A stretch of DNA of 14,906 nucleotides from Chloroflexota bacterium (GTDB lineage: Bacteria > Chloroflexota > Anaerolineae > UBA1429): positions 1 through 14,906 of the forward strand of contig JAAYXX010000245.1 in NCBI GenBank assembly GCA_012515695.1. The letters are read 5' to 3'. Under the pieces are notes generated by a model. The model had not been told where the DNA came from, did no database searches, and was given only the letters and a program-made list of their open reading frames with translations. Every line of letters begins with the position of its first letter. Within the stretch, counting starts at the first letter, position 1. Below, piece after piece: positions 6,553 through 14,700 of the stretch. The position numbers and the translations under genes are program-made.

Positions 6553-7326
6553 CTAGAGCCGCAAGCAGGCTTCGGCGGCCAGCCAGATCATCTGCTCGCG
6601 CAAGTCATGGCGGCGATACCATTCACGCGAATCCCACGCGCTGCCGCTGACGTCGTCGCCGCCATAGAGCAACTGGCCCAACAGCACGCCCCGGAATTGG
6701 GCCACCGCGAACAGGGCGGCGGCCTCCATCTCGACGCACAGGCACCCCTCAGCGCGGCGGGCCGCAATGCGGGCCGGGGTCTCGCGGTAAAAAGCGTCGG
6801 TGGTCCACGTCTTGACGCGGAGGTAGGGCAGATCGTGTTCGGCGAGCACGCTCTCAATGGCGGCCACGGCCTGGGGGTTGGCTGCTACTTCCCGGCTGGG
6901 GGGCAGGTAATGGTAGGAGGTGCCCTCATCCCGCAGGGCGCTATCGGGAACCAGCAGATGCCCGCACACGATTTGGCGATCGAGCACGCCCGCCCCGCCG
7001 CAGACGATAAACTTTTCACAGCCGCGCGCGATCAGTTCTTCCAAAAAGGCCGCGGCAAACGGGGCCGAGATGCCCGGCTGCATGAGAACCAGTTCCTCCC
7101 CTTGATGCGAGATCACATACACCGGATGGGTGCCCATCTCGCTGCGCTTCTCGCAGACCTGGCGGGCGCGCCCTTGCTCGGCCAGCCGCCGCACCCGGTC
7201 GCCAAAAAAGCTCAGCACGCAGCGTTTGGGCAGGTCGAGGCGCGGAACCAGCTCTTGCGGCTCTAGCAGCGCCCGGCGCGTGGGGTCATGTTCGAGAATG
7301 GGGTAAGCGTTGGGTTGTAGGGACAT
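6553..7326 (-). CDS. Nucleoside phosphorylase (PNP/uridine phosphorylase family)
   Basis: This 257-residue member of the PNP_UDP_1 superfamily should split a nucleoside with phosphate into base and ribose-1-phosphate in the cytoplasm. The sequence shows LMQPGISAPFAAAFLEELIARG (82-102), the glycine motif CGGAGVLD (109-116), WTTDAFYRET (174-183), VEMEAAALFAVAQFRG (198-213) with the ribose-binding Met-Glu, and GGDDVSG (222-228), where the catalytic Asp is expected. TTDAFYRE resembles uridine phosphorylase-like enzymes more than E. coli-type PNP, but base preference cannot be read from the sequence. The usual N-terminal GDP phosphate-site motif is not clear; FGDRVRRL (41-48) may fill that place. 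AGGAG lies 8 nt before the ATG. It follows priA after 41 bp and is probably co-transcribed with it. Confidence 0.85.
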   Translation of the reverse strand: MSLQPNAYPILEHDPTRRALLEPQELVPRLDLPKRCVLSFFGDRVRRLAEQGRARQVCEKRSEMGTHPVYVISHQGEELVLMQPGISAPFAAAFLEELIARGCEKFIVCGGAGVLDRQIVCGHLLVPDSALRDEGTSYHYLPPSREVAANPQAVAAIESVLAEHDLPYLRVKTWTTDAFYRETPARIAARRAEGCLCVEMEAAALFAVAQFRGVLLGQLLYGGDDVSGSAWDSREWYRRHDLREQMIWLAAEACLRL

Positions 7327-7367
7327 GCTCGTATCTCCTGCAAAATAGGTCGCCGGTCCACGTTGTG

Positions 7368-9968
7368 TCAGAGCAGCATTACCGGGTCCACGTCTACCCG
7401 CCAGCCAAAGGGCAGGCGAATGTCTCGCAGCAGCAATTGTGGCTCATAGCCGCGCACGACGATTTGCCAGCGCCACTTGTTGCGTAGCCTGGCGAAAAAG
7501 GCGGGCGCCGGGCCGATCAAATCCACATCTGGCCACCCCTCGCGGACGATCTTGTTCGTTAGCAGGGCATACAGTTCTTGGGCCGACTCGCGGGCCTTGG
7601 CCTCGCTGTGATGCACATACAGCAGTTGGACCAATCGGCTGATGGGGGGATACCAGTGTTCGCGGCGAAAGGCAATCTCGCGGGCGTAAAAGCCGTCATA
7701 GTCGTGAAGGCTGGCCGACTGGATGGCGGGGTGTTCGGGGGTATAACTCTGGATGATGACCCTGCCGCCCAGGATGCTCCGCCCGGCGCGGCCCGCCACC
7801 TGGGTGAGCAGTTGGAACGCGCGCTCGCCCGCCCGGAAATCGGGCAGGTTGATCATGGTGTCGGCGGTAATCACCCCCACCAGGGTCACTTTGGGCAAGT
7901 CCAGCCCCTTGGCGATCATCTGCGTGCCCACCATGATATCCGCCTCGCCCTGGATGAACTGGTCGAGTATTTGTTCGTGGGAGAGCTTGGCCCCCGTCGT
8001 ATCCAGGTCCCAGCGCACCACCCGCGCCTGGGGAAAGCACTCGCGTGTGACTTCTTCCACTCGCTGCGTGCCGATGCCGAAATACTTGATGCGGCCACTC
8101 CCACAACTGGGGCACTGGGGCGGCACAACGGTGTGATAGTTGCAGTGATGACAGACCAGATCGTCCCCCACGGAATGAAAGGTAAGGGGCAGGTCGCAGC
8201 GCGGGCACTTGTGTACATAGCCGCAATCCCGGCATTGCACGAACGTGGCGCTTCCCCGCCGATTCAGGAACAGGATCACCTGCTCTCCGGCGGCCAGGGC
8301 TTCTTCTATCGCCTTTTGCAGCGACCTGCTAAAGATGCTGGTGTTCCCCTGACGCAGTTCCGCCCGCATATCCACAATCTGCACGGGGGGCAGTTCAGCG
8401 GTCAGTGCCTCTTCCATGTCGGGCGAGATGGGTTGATAGCGCGTCTGGGGCTGGCACAGGTGGGCGGCCTGCTCTTCCAGCGCGCGCCGATGCCCCATGA
8501 TTCGCTGGGGCATACGCAGCCGCACATATTCCCCCCGCTCGGCGCGATAGGACGATTCCAGATCGGGGGTGGCGCTGCCCAAGATGCAGGTAGCCCCGGC
8601 CAGCCGGGCCATGCGAATAGCCACCTCGCGGGCGTGATAGCGCGGGGTCTTTTCCTGCTTGTAGGACCATTCGTGCTCCTCGTCCAGCACGATCAGGCCC
8701 ACGTTACGCACTGGCGCAAATAACGCCGAACGAGAGCCGACCACCAGCCGCAGTTCCCCGGCCCGCAGGCGTCGCCACTGATCGTAACGCTCGCCCGGCG
8801 ACAGGCGGCTATGCATCACGGCGATTTCGGTGGGAAAGCGCGCCCCGAACCGGCGAATGGTCTGGGCGGTCAGCGAGATTTCGGGGATAAGCACGATGGC
8901 GCTGCGCCCTTGGGCCAGCACGCGCTGCACGGCTCGCAGGTAAATCTCGGTCTTGCCGCTGCCGGTGACGCCTTGCAGCAAAAAGGGCCGCCCGCCCGGC
9001 GCGTCCAGGTCGGCAGCGATCACCTTCCACACCTCCTCTTGGGCCAGAGTCAGCCGGGGGCGAATGATGGGCACAAACTCGCGCCCCTCCAGAGGGTCGC
9101 GCCATACCTGCCGCTCTTCCAGTTCGACCAACCCCTTGTCTGCCAGGGCGCGAATCTGGGCGGCAGCGACGCCCGCCTCGGCGGCGGCCACGGAAAGGGG
9201 CAACCAGCCCGCTTCCTCGTCTCGCTGGGCCAGCAGATAGCGCAACGCCTGCTGCTGTTTGATAGCGCGGTCACCCAGCGCATTCGGGTCGGCGTTTGCA
9301 GCAGCGCGCACGACGGTGACCAGCTTGGGGCGCACCTGCGGGGGGCGGATTTCGGGCCGCTTGGTGATCCACCCATGCTTAAGCAACTGCTCCACCGTCG
9401 AGCGATAGCCGCGTTGGCGGGTCAGCCGCGATAGTTGTTGCAGCGTCAGGGCTTTTTCCTGTCGCAATAGCGTCAGAATCTCTTGCTGCTTGTCGGTAGC
9501 TTGTTCCAGCGAGACATCGTCCACGGGGCGCAAGACGACCTCGACCTTTTGGGTGACGCCCGGCGGCAACATGCTCAGAATGACCTGATGGATAGGGGCC
9601 AAATAGTACTCGCTGATCCAGTGGGCCAGCTCGATTTGCAGGGGAGACAGCACCGGCTGCGGGTCCACGATGGCATCCAGGTCGCGGGTTTCCTCTACGG
9701 GAGAGCAGTCATCCAGCCGGACGATGATCCCCTGAAGATAGCGGCGGCCAAAGGGAACCCACACCAGTTGACCCGCAGCCACCTGAGGCCGCAACGCGTC
9801 GGGCACGTTGTAGTGAAAGGCCCTGGTCAAATAGTCCACCTCTTCCGCCAGGTCGTCGTCCTGGTCAGCGGCGGCGATGATCTTGTTGTGGTGCAGGGCG
9901 GTATGGACGACGACGACGGCGTATAGTGGCGTCTGGTTGTTGGCGGGTCGCTCTACTTGATCGGGCAT
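7368..9968 (-). CDS. priA: Primosomal protein N' (replication restart helicase PriA)
   Basis: This is an 866-residue superfamily 2 DNA helicase that recognises stalled or repaired forks and reloads the replisome. The N-terminal 3'-end-binding domain includes LVWVPFGRRYLQGIIVRL (68-85). The helicase core follows: Walker A GVTGSGKT (333-340), LIPEISLT (360-367), DEEH (429-432), GSATPDLES (464-472), then GTQMIAKGLD (681-690) and QVAGRAGR (723-730). Between the helicase lobes are eight cysteines (579, 582, 588, 591, 606, 609, 619, 622), the two zinc sites typical of PriA. The open frame extends to 10256, but the extra 96 residues are low-complexity, Cys/Pro/Arg-rich and unlike PriA, and they run back past the likely promoter at 10083-10112. 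ATG at 9968 (MPDQVERP) is therefore preferred; its ribosome site is weak (AGGA about 14 nt upstream). An acidic insertion sits near residues 34-49. Confidence 0.95.
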   Translation of the reverse strand: MPDQVERPANNQTPLYAVVVVHTALHHNKIIAAADQDDDLAEEVDYLTRAFHYNVPDALRPQVAAGQLVWVPFGRRYLQGIIVRLDDCSPVEETRDLDAIVDPQPVLSPLQIELAHWISEYYLAPIHQVILSMLPPGVTQKVEVVLRPVDDVSLEQATDKQQEILTLLRQEKALTLQQLSRLTRQRGYRSTVEQLLKHGWITKRPEIRPPQVRPKLVTVVRAAANADPNALGDRAIKQQQALRYLLAQRDEEAGWLPLSVAAAEAGVAAAQIRALADKGLVELEERQVWRDPLEGREFVPIIRPRLTLAQEEVWKVIAADLDAPGGRPFLLQGVTGSGKTEIYLRAVQRVLAQGRSAIVLIPEISLTAQTIRRFGARFPTEIAVMHSRLSPGERYDQWRRLRAGELRLVVGSRSALFAPVRNVGLIVLDEEHEWSYKQEKTPRYHAREVAIRMARLAGATCILGSATPDLESSYRAERGEYVRLRMPQRIMGHRRALEEQAAHLCQPQTRYQPISPDMEEALTAELPPVQIVDMRAELRQGNTSIFSRSLQKAIEEALAAGEQVILFLNRRGSATFVQCRDCGYVHKCPRCDLPLTFHSVGDDLVCHHCNYHTVVPPQCPSCGSGRIKYFGIGTQRVEEVTRECFPQARVVRWDLDTTGAKLSHEQILDQFIQGEADIMVGTQMIAKGLDLPKVTLVGVITADTMINLPDFRAGERAFQLLTQVAGRAGRSILGGRVIIQSYTPEHPAIQSASLHDYDGFYAREIAFRREHWYPPISRLVQLLYVHHSEAKARESAQELYALLTNKIVREGWPDVDLIGPAPAFFARLRNKWRWQIVVRGYEPQLLLRDIRLPFGWRVDVDPVMLL

Positions 9969-10082
9969 GGCGGTGTGGCATTTCCTGAAGGGCAAGATAT
10001 GAGAGCAAGCGCATGGGGGTAGACGGAGCCACGATGGTGGGCAGGGTGGCCGCACAGCGGGCGCGTTCCGCTCTCGCCCAAC

Positions 10083-10112
10083 AGTATACATCGGCGGGAT
10101 GGGGAAAAGCAA
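10083..10112 (-). promoter_or_regulatory. Putative priA promoter
   Basis: On the minus strand TTGCTT (10107-10112) and TATACT (10083-10088) are spaced by 18 bp, with a TG just before the -10. Transcription would begin near 10076, leaving a leader of about 108 nt before the ATG at 9968. It supports the internal priA start over any start further upstream. Confidence 0.5.
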
Positions 10113-10127
10113 GGGCTGGCGCGCTAT

Positions 10128-10156
10128 TTGACGCCCCGTATCCCCAAGCCTACAAT
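10128..10156 (+). promoter_or_regulatory. Strong plus-strand sigma70-type promoter
   Basis: TTGACG (10128-10133) and TACAAT (10151-10156) are separated by exactly 17 bp, five of six matches to consensus in each hexamer. It diverges from the putative priA promoter, with about 15 bp between the two -35 boxes. The next plus-strand gene starts at 10519, so it would give a leader of about 355 nt that crosses the palindromic repeat at 10351-10410, or a separate short RNA. Confidence 0.55.
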
Positions 10157-10350
10157 GCGCGCTGCTGCAAACGCTTGCAGGCTGCCGGGAACCCTCTTCC
10201 CGCGCCGGACAGACGGACTCTACGCTCCGCCTGCCTCTATGCATCCAACATCCCATCCCTGGGCCACGTGCGCCTGGTCGCGGCGCGCGTGTCGCGGCAT
10301 GAAAGTTGAAAAATCAATACCGTAACATCTGGCGCGCCCCGTAGAAGGGG

Positions 10351-10410
10351 ATTGGACCGCCGCCATCCTTGGCGGCTTGTATTATGCCGGCTGGAAGCCG
10401 GCGGTCCAAT
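10351..10410 (-). repeat. Palindromic intergenic repeat, copy B (complete)
   Basis: This 60-bp element is bounded by inverted ends, ATTGGACCGCC at the left and GGCGGTCCAAT at the right. Inside are two hairpins: CCGCCA/TGGCGG at 10360-10375 and CCGGCT/AGCCGG at about 10387-10402. Its reverse complement matches copy A at 97-147 almost base for base. It lies in the divergent region between priA and the DUF486 gene, upstream of the nearer promoter of that gene. It could fold within any RNA started at 10128-10156. Confidence 0.85.
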
Positions 10411-10431
10411 GATGCCAGCATGATTTACTAT

Positions 10432-10459
10432 TTGGCAATGGCTGTTGCCGAACTATTAT
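10432..10459 (+). promoter_or_regulatory. Putative proximal promoter of the DUF486/DMT gene
   Basis: TTGGCA (10432-10437) and TATTAT (10454-10459) are spaced by 16 bp in a locally AT-rich patch that stands out from the GC-rich surroundings. It would start RNA near 10466, about 53 nt before the ATG at 10519. Confidence 0.5.
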
Positions 10460-10518
10460 AAACTTTTGCCGCACGCGCTTGCTCGTTGTCCACGCTGGCC
10501 CGCATCACAGGAGCGCGC

Positions 10519-10848
10519 ATGAAGACTGTATTGCTGCTGCTTATCTCGAACGTTTTTATGACTTTTGCCTGGTACGGACACCTGCGCTTCAAGGATACTC
10601 ATCTCTGGAAGGTAGTCCTGGTAAGCTGGGGGATTGCCTTTATGGAGTATTGCTTCCAGGTTCCGGCGAACCGCCTGGGTCACGGCCAGTTCTCGGCTGC
10701 ACAACTCAAGACGGTTCAAGAGGTTATCAGCCTCAGCGTGTTTGCGGTATTTTCGGTGCTCTATCTGCGCGAGGAATTGCGCTGGAACTATATCGTGGGG
10801 TTTGTGTTGATTCTGGCGGCGGTGTTCTTTGTCTTCAAAAAGTGGTAG
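10519..10848 (+). CDS. DUF486/DMT-family small membrane protein
   Basis: This 109-residue protein has four hydrophobic helices, at about 3-20, 30-48, 68-86 and 91-107, ending in FKKW. The FMTFAWYGHL, SWGIAFMEYCFQVPANRLGH and LREELRWNYIVGF stretches are characteristic of DUF486, a four-helix family related to the drug/metabolite transporter superfamily and of similar size to small multidrug resistance proteins. It is probably an inner-membrane protein working as a dimer; its substrate is unknown. AGGAG lies 5 nt before ATG 10519, which also gives the usual family N-terminus, so an upstream in-frame ATG at 10486 is less likely. It is the only plus-strand gene here, diverging from priA and converging on the HIT gene. 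Confidence 0.9.
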   Translation: MKTVLLLLISNVFMTFAWYGHLRFKDTHLWKVVLVSWGIAFMEYCFQVPANRLGHGQFSAAQLKTVQEVISLSVFAVFSVLYLREELRWNYIVGFVLILAAVFFVFKKW

Positions 10849-10893
10849 CCCGCGCCAGGTAAGGCGGCAATTGTAATATACGACGGGCCTATT

Positions 10894-10923
10894 GCGCTAT
10901 GGATAGCGCGCCAGGATGGCGCG
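10894..10923. repeat. Two overlapping hairpins downstream of the DUF486 gene
   Basis: GCGCTAT (10894-10900) pairs with ATAGCGC (10903-10909). CGCGCCA (10907-10913) pairs with TGGCGCG (10917-10923). The two stems share three bases, so they are mutually exclusive at the junction. No T-run follows. They begin about 45 bp after the DUF486 stop codon and may act as its transcript end, or simply belong to the repeat cluster that follows. Confidence 0.5.
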
Positions 10924-10962
10924 GCTACGTTCGGTGCATCGGCGCGCCCGGTGGCGGCGGGC

Positions 10963-11027
10963 CTGTAGCCGCGGCATTCCTGCCGCGCTCTCTATAGGCG
11001 CGCCATTGTGTAGGCAGTTGAAACTGC
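10963..11027 (+). repeat. 65-bp direct repeat, copy 1
   Basis: This unit recurs at 11122-11186 with 62 of 65 bases identical. It contains the hairpin CGCGGCA/TGCCGCG around TTCC and, in this copy, a second small palindrome GCAGTT/AACTGC at its right end. It also carries one GGCGCGCC palindrome at 10997-11004. It is non-coding; the apparent peptide in the reverse frame is repeated only because the DNA is. Confidence 0.9.
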
Positions 11028-11043
11028 ACCAACCCTTGCAATC

Positions 11044-11106
11044 GCCAACAAGTTGGCGCGCCGCCCTTCGGCGGCTGGGGAGCGAACCTGCGCAGGCAGG
11101 CGCGCC
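11044..11106. repeat. Hairpins and GGCGCGCC sites between the direct repeats
   Basis: The spacer between the 65-bp repeats holds GCCAAC/GTTGGC (11044-11057), GCCGCC/GGCGGC (11060-11075) around CTTC, the palindrome CCTGCGCAGG near 11087-11096, and GGCGCGCC at 11055-11062 and 11099-11106. No gene or promoter is visible here. Confidence 0.5.
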
Positions 11107-11121
11107 AGGTGAGGTAGCGGT

Positions 11122-11186
11122 CTGTAGCCGCGGCATTCCTGCCGCGCTCTTTATAGGGGCGCCATTGTGTAGGCAGTTGAAACCGC
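11122..11186 (+). repeat. 65-bp direct repeat, copy 2
   Basis: It matches copy 1 in the same orientation, starting 159 bp further on. The three differences are C to T in CTCTCTATAG, C to G that destroys the GGCGCGCC site, and T to C near the right end that spoils the terminal palindrome. It ends 26 bp before the HIT gene's stop codon, so the HIT transcript would run into it and could use its hairpin as an end structure. Confidence 0.9.
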
Positions 11187-11211
11187 CCATCCTGATGGCT
11201 ATTAGCGCCGA

Positions 11212-11649
11212 TTAGGACATGCCCAGCGCGCTCTTGATCTCGGCGGCGTTGCGAGCGAGTTCGGCGTCATCAGGCCGCACCAGGGTACCCTCGATATAGT
11301 GCCTGGAGGTAATGTCGTGATAGTCGTGCATCGGAATGACGTGGATGTGCGCGTGCGGCACATCGAACCCGGCGACTACCAGCCCGACCTTTTGGGGCGC
11401 CGCGAGGCTCTTGACGATAGCGGCCATCTTTTTGACCACGCGCATCACGGCCACATAGGTAGCATCATCCAGCTCATAAAAATCGGCCACATGGACGTTG
11501 GGGATGACGAGCAGGTGGTAGGGATTGATGGGGTTCTTGTCCATGAACGCGGTAACGCTCGCGTCCGCATAGACCTTGTGGCAGCCCAGTGCGCCGCTCG
11601 CAATGGCGCAGAATGGGCAATCGGGTTGATGTTCGGCCAGGTTGGTCAT
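11212..11649 (-). CDS. HIT-family nucleotide-binding hydrolase/transferase
   Basis: This 145-residue protein has the histidine-triad motif HAHIHVIP (99-106), whose histidines attack the alpha-phosphate of nucleotide conjugates. It also has the N-terminal CPFC (11-14), MDKNPINPYHLLVIP (36-50) and the FYELDDATYVAVMRVVKKM helix typical of Hint/Fhit-like bacterial proteins. Likely substrates are AMP-linked compounds such as adenosine phosphoramidates or dinucleoside polyphosphates; the sequence does not decide which. CPFC together with a second metal ligand would suggest zinc, but no clear second pair is visible. GAGGTG lies 5-6 nt before the ATG at 11649. It sits 94 bp after ileS behind that gene's terminator; I see no good promoter, so it may depend on read-through. 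Confidence 0.93.
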   Translation of the reverse strand: MTNLAEHQPDCPFCAIASGALGCHKVYADASVTAFMDKNPINPYHLLVIPNVHVADFYELDDATYVAVMRVVKKMAAIVKSLAAPQKVGLVVAGFDVPHAHIHVIPMHDYHDITSRHYIEGTLVRPDDAELARNAAEIKSALGMS

Positions 11650-11700
11650 CGAGTCACCTCAGCATAGAGGGGGCTGAACACCAAGATGGTGGCAGATAAA

Positions 11701-11732
11701 CGCCCTCACCTGCTAGTTGGCAGGTGAGGGCG
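11701..11732 (-). terminator. Terminator after ileS
   Basis: This is a perfect 13-bp stem: 11701-11713 (CGCCCTCACCTGC) pairs with 11720-11732 around a 6-nt loop, starting 11 bases after the ileS stop codon. On the minus strand it is followed by TTTATC, a short T-run, so termination is likely but perhaps leaky, leaving some transcription for the HIT gene. Confidence 0.8.
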
Positions 11733-11743
11733 TGCTACACTAC

Positions 11744-14700
11744 TTATCGTTTGACTGCCACTTGGATGGTTTCACCGGCCAGCTTGACTTGCTCGCGGTG
11801 ATCCCAGGCGATCTCGTCGTGGTCCTCGGTGACGAGGGAGGTGCAAAGCGTCTCCTCACACAAATAGTCCCGGAACGCGTCAACGGCGGCACGCGCCTGA
11901 CCACCCAGGCCGAACAGCCCCACGGTGATCCGGTCATCGAGTTGATAGTCGGCGGTCTTGCGCATGGTCTGGATATACCGCACCAGATCGCGCACCAACC
12001 CCTCCTGCAACAACTCGGCGGTAATCACCGCATCAATGCCCACGGTGACGCCCTTGTCGGCGGTCACGGCCAAGCCCTCTGCTGCCTCGGTATCCACCAG
12101 GATTTCCTCCGGCAGCAGCTCCACCGTCTCGCCATCCACCTGCACGGTCACAGGCAGTTCATCGCGCACGCGCTGGGCCACGGGGGCCGGGTCCATCTCG
12201 GCCAGCGCCGCCCGAATGCGCGGGAACTGCTTGCCGAATTTCGGCCCCAGCAGCTTGCCGTCGGCCACCACGCGATAGTTGACCAGCTCCCCTTCGTGCT
12301 GAACAAACTCGATGGCTTTGACGTTCAGTTCGTCGGCCACGATATCGAGCATTTCCTCGGTGGGCATTTTCTGCCCCTCGGCCACATACACCAGCGCCTT
12401 GGCTAGCGGCTGACGCACCTTGATATTGGCGCTGCCGCGCGCACCCAGCCCCAGGCTGGCGATGCGCCGCGCCAGGGCCATTGCATCCAGCAAGTCGCGG
12501 TCAATGGCGTTGGCGTCCGCTTCCGGCCAAGTTGTGTGGTGGATACTCTCATAGGCCCCTGGCTGCACCGAGCGCACCAGGTTTTGGTACATGGTCTCGG
12601 TCACAAACGGCGTGAACGGGGCCAGCAGCTTGGTCAGGCGCACGAGCACATAGTACAGCGTGGCATAGGCCGTCTGCTTGTCCTCATCGCGCTCGCTCTT
12701 CCAGAAGCGGCGGCGGCTGCGACGCACGTACCAGTTGGTCAGGTCGTCAAGGAAAGCCTCGATATCCAGCGTCACCGAATAGGCGTCCGTATCTTCGAGG
12801 TCCTTGGTGGCGTCGGCGACGATCTGGTTGATGCGGGCGATAATCCAGCGGTCCAGCAGGTTGTCGCTCTGCGGCGTCGGCCCTTCCGGCATGGCGGGGT
12901 CAAACCCCTCCTGCGAAGGCTCCCAGGCGTCCAGCTTGGCATAGGTCACGAAAAAGTTGTACACATTCCACAGCGGCAGCAGGAACCGACGGCGCACATC
13001 ATCCGCCGGGCCATAGCCAAAGAGCAGGTTGTTCTCTGGCTTGCTGGCGCAATACATCCAGCGCATCACGTCCACGCCCATCTTGTCCGCCGCCTCGTTG
13101 AACTCGATCGAGTTGCCCCAGCTCTTGTGCATGGGGCGGCCATCCTCGGCCAGCAACGTGGCATAGCCAAAGTTCTGCAAAAATGGGGCGCTGCGGTCAA
13201 TCACCGTCGCCATTGCCAGCAGGCTGTAGAACCAGTTACGGAACTGACCAGGGAACGACTCGCTGATCCAGTCGGCGGGATACCACTCGCGCCAGTAATC
13301 GCGGTTGTGGCGATAGCTCAACGTGCTAAAGCTGACGATGCCCGCGTCGAGCCAGGGGTTGCCCACGTCAGAGATGCGGTGCATCTTGCCGCCGCAATGC
13401 GGGCAGGCCAGCACGATGTTGTCCACATAGGGCCGATGGGGGGTGTGCCCATCGAACTGCTCCCAGCCCTCAATGGCCCGCGCCTCTAGCTCTCGCTCGT
13501 CGCCAATCACGTCATACTCGTGGCAATCGTCGCACTGCCAGATAGGCAGCGCCAGCCCCCAATAGCGCTTTTTGCTGATCATCCAGTCGTGCATGTTGCG
13601 CAGCCAGTCCAGCTCGCGCTCCAGGCCGAAGGACGGAATCCAGCGAATCTGCTTGGTGATCTCGATCATTTCGTGGCGCAGTTCGTCCATGCTGATGAAC
13701 CACTCGTCCACCAGCCGGAAAACCAACTCGGACTTGCAGCGCCAGCAGACCGGGTAGCGGTGGGTATACTTTTCGATGTTGTACAGGATACCCTTGCGCT
13801 TCAGGTCGTCAAAGATCGGGTCGACCACCTCAGATACGTGCTTGCCGGTCAGCCAGCCGAACTTGTCCAGGAAGTACCCTTCCTCGTCCAGCGGGGCCAC
13901 CAGGGGCAGGTGATACTCTTTGCCCAACTGAAAGTCTTCGGCACCGCAGCCCGGCGCAATGTGCACGATGCCCGTGCCCTCTGCCTCGCCGACCTCATCC
14001 CACAGGATCACCCGGTGAGCCTCCACAGCGGAAGTCTCGATCCCCTTGGTCAGCTCGCGCAGCTCGGTATAGCCGCCCGGCTCCTGGGCCGCGGGCAGGT
14101 CGTCAAAGGGGCCATCGTAGGACCAGCCTCCCATATCCTTGCCCTGAAACTCTGCCAACACCTGATACTGGCCGCGCAGCATGTGCATGGTCCCTTTGGA
14201 CAGGTACAGCGTCTCGTTGCCATCTGTGACCTTGACATAGGTCAGGTCGGGACCTACGGCGGCGGCCACGTTGCTGGTCAGCGTCCAGGGGGTGGTGGTC
14301 CAAACCAGCAGGTATTCCTTATCGCGGCCCCGCAGCGGGAAGCGAACGGTCACGGCGCGGTGGGTCAATTCCTGATAGCCGTCGGTGACGATCTCGTGCT
14401 GGCTGATGCCGGTGGCACAGCGCGGGCACCAGGGCATCACGTCGGCCCCGCGATAGAGCCAACCCTTGTCCCAGCACTTTTTCAGGAAGGTCCAGATCAT
14501 ATAGTTGTTCTCGTTGGAGAACGTGAAATAGCTGCCGCCCAGTTCTGGCAGGCCCAGCCGCCCCACAATCTGCTCAACGGTGTCGGTCACCGGGCCGTTG
14601 GGGCCGGGCACGGTAATCACCTGGCGCGGGTCTTCTACCAGTCGGTCCGCCAGCCAGTTCAGCCAGTCGGGGTCATTCCAATCCATCCAGTAGCCCAGGC

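Noticed and set aside
9969..10256. N-terminal extension of PriA by 96 residues
   Set aside because: The extra residues are Cys-, Pro- and Arg-rich, do not resemble PriA and run through a likely promoter. The family N-terminus begins near MPDQ at 9968.
10963..11186. CRISPR array
   Set aside because: There are only two copies of a 65-bp unit with a 94-bp spacer, and no cas genes. Unit and spacer are too long and the spacer is itself full of hairpins.
10897..11190. Minus-strand peptide with an internal repeat (FNCLHNGAPI...)
   Set aside because: The repeated peptide is only a translation of the 65-bp direct DNA repeat. It lacks a good ribosome site and lies wholly within hairpin-rich non-coding DNA.
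11650..11700. Separate promoter for the HIT gene
   Set aside because: TATGCT is present upstream of the start, but no acceptable -35 hexamer lies 16-18 bp before it.
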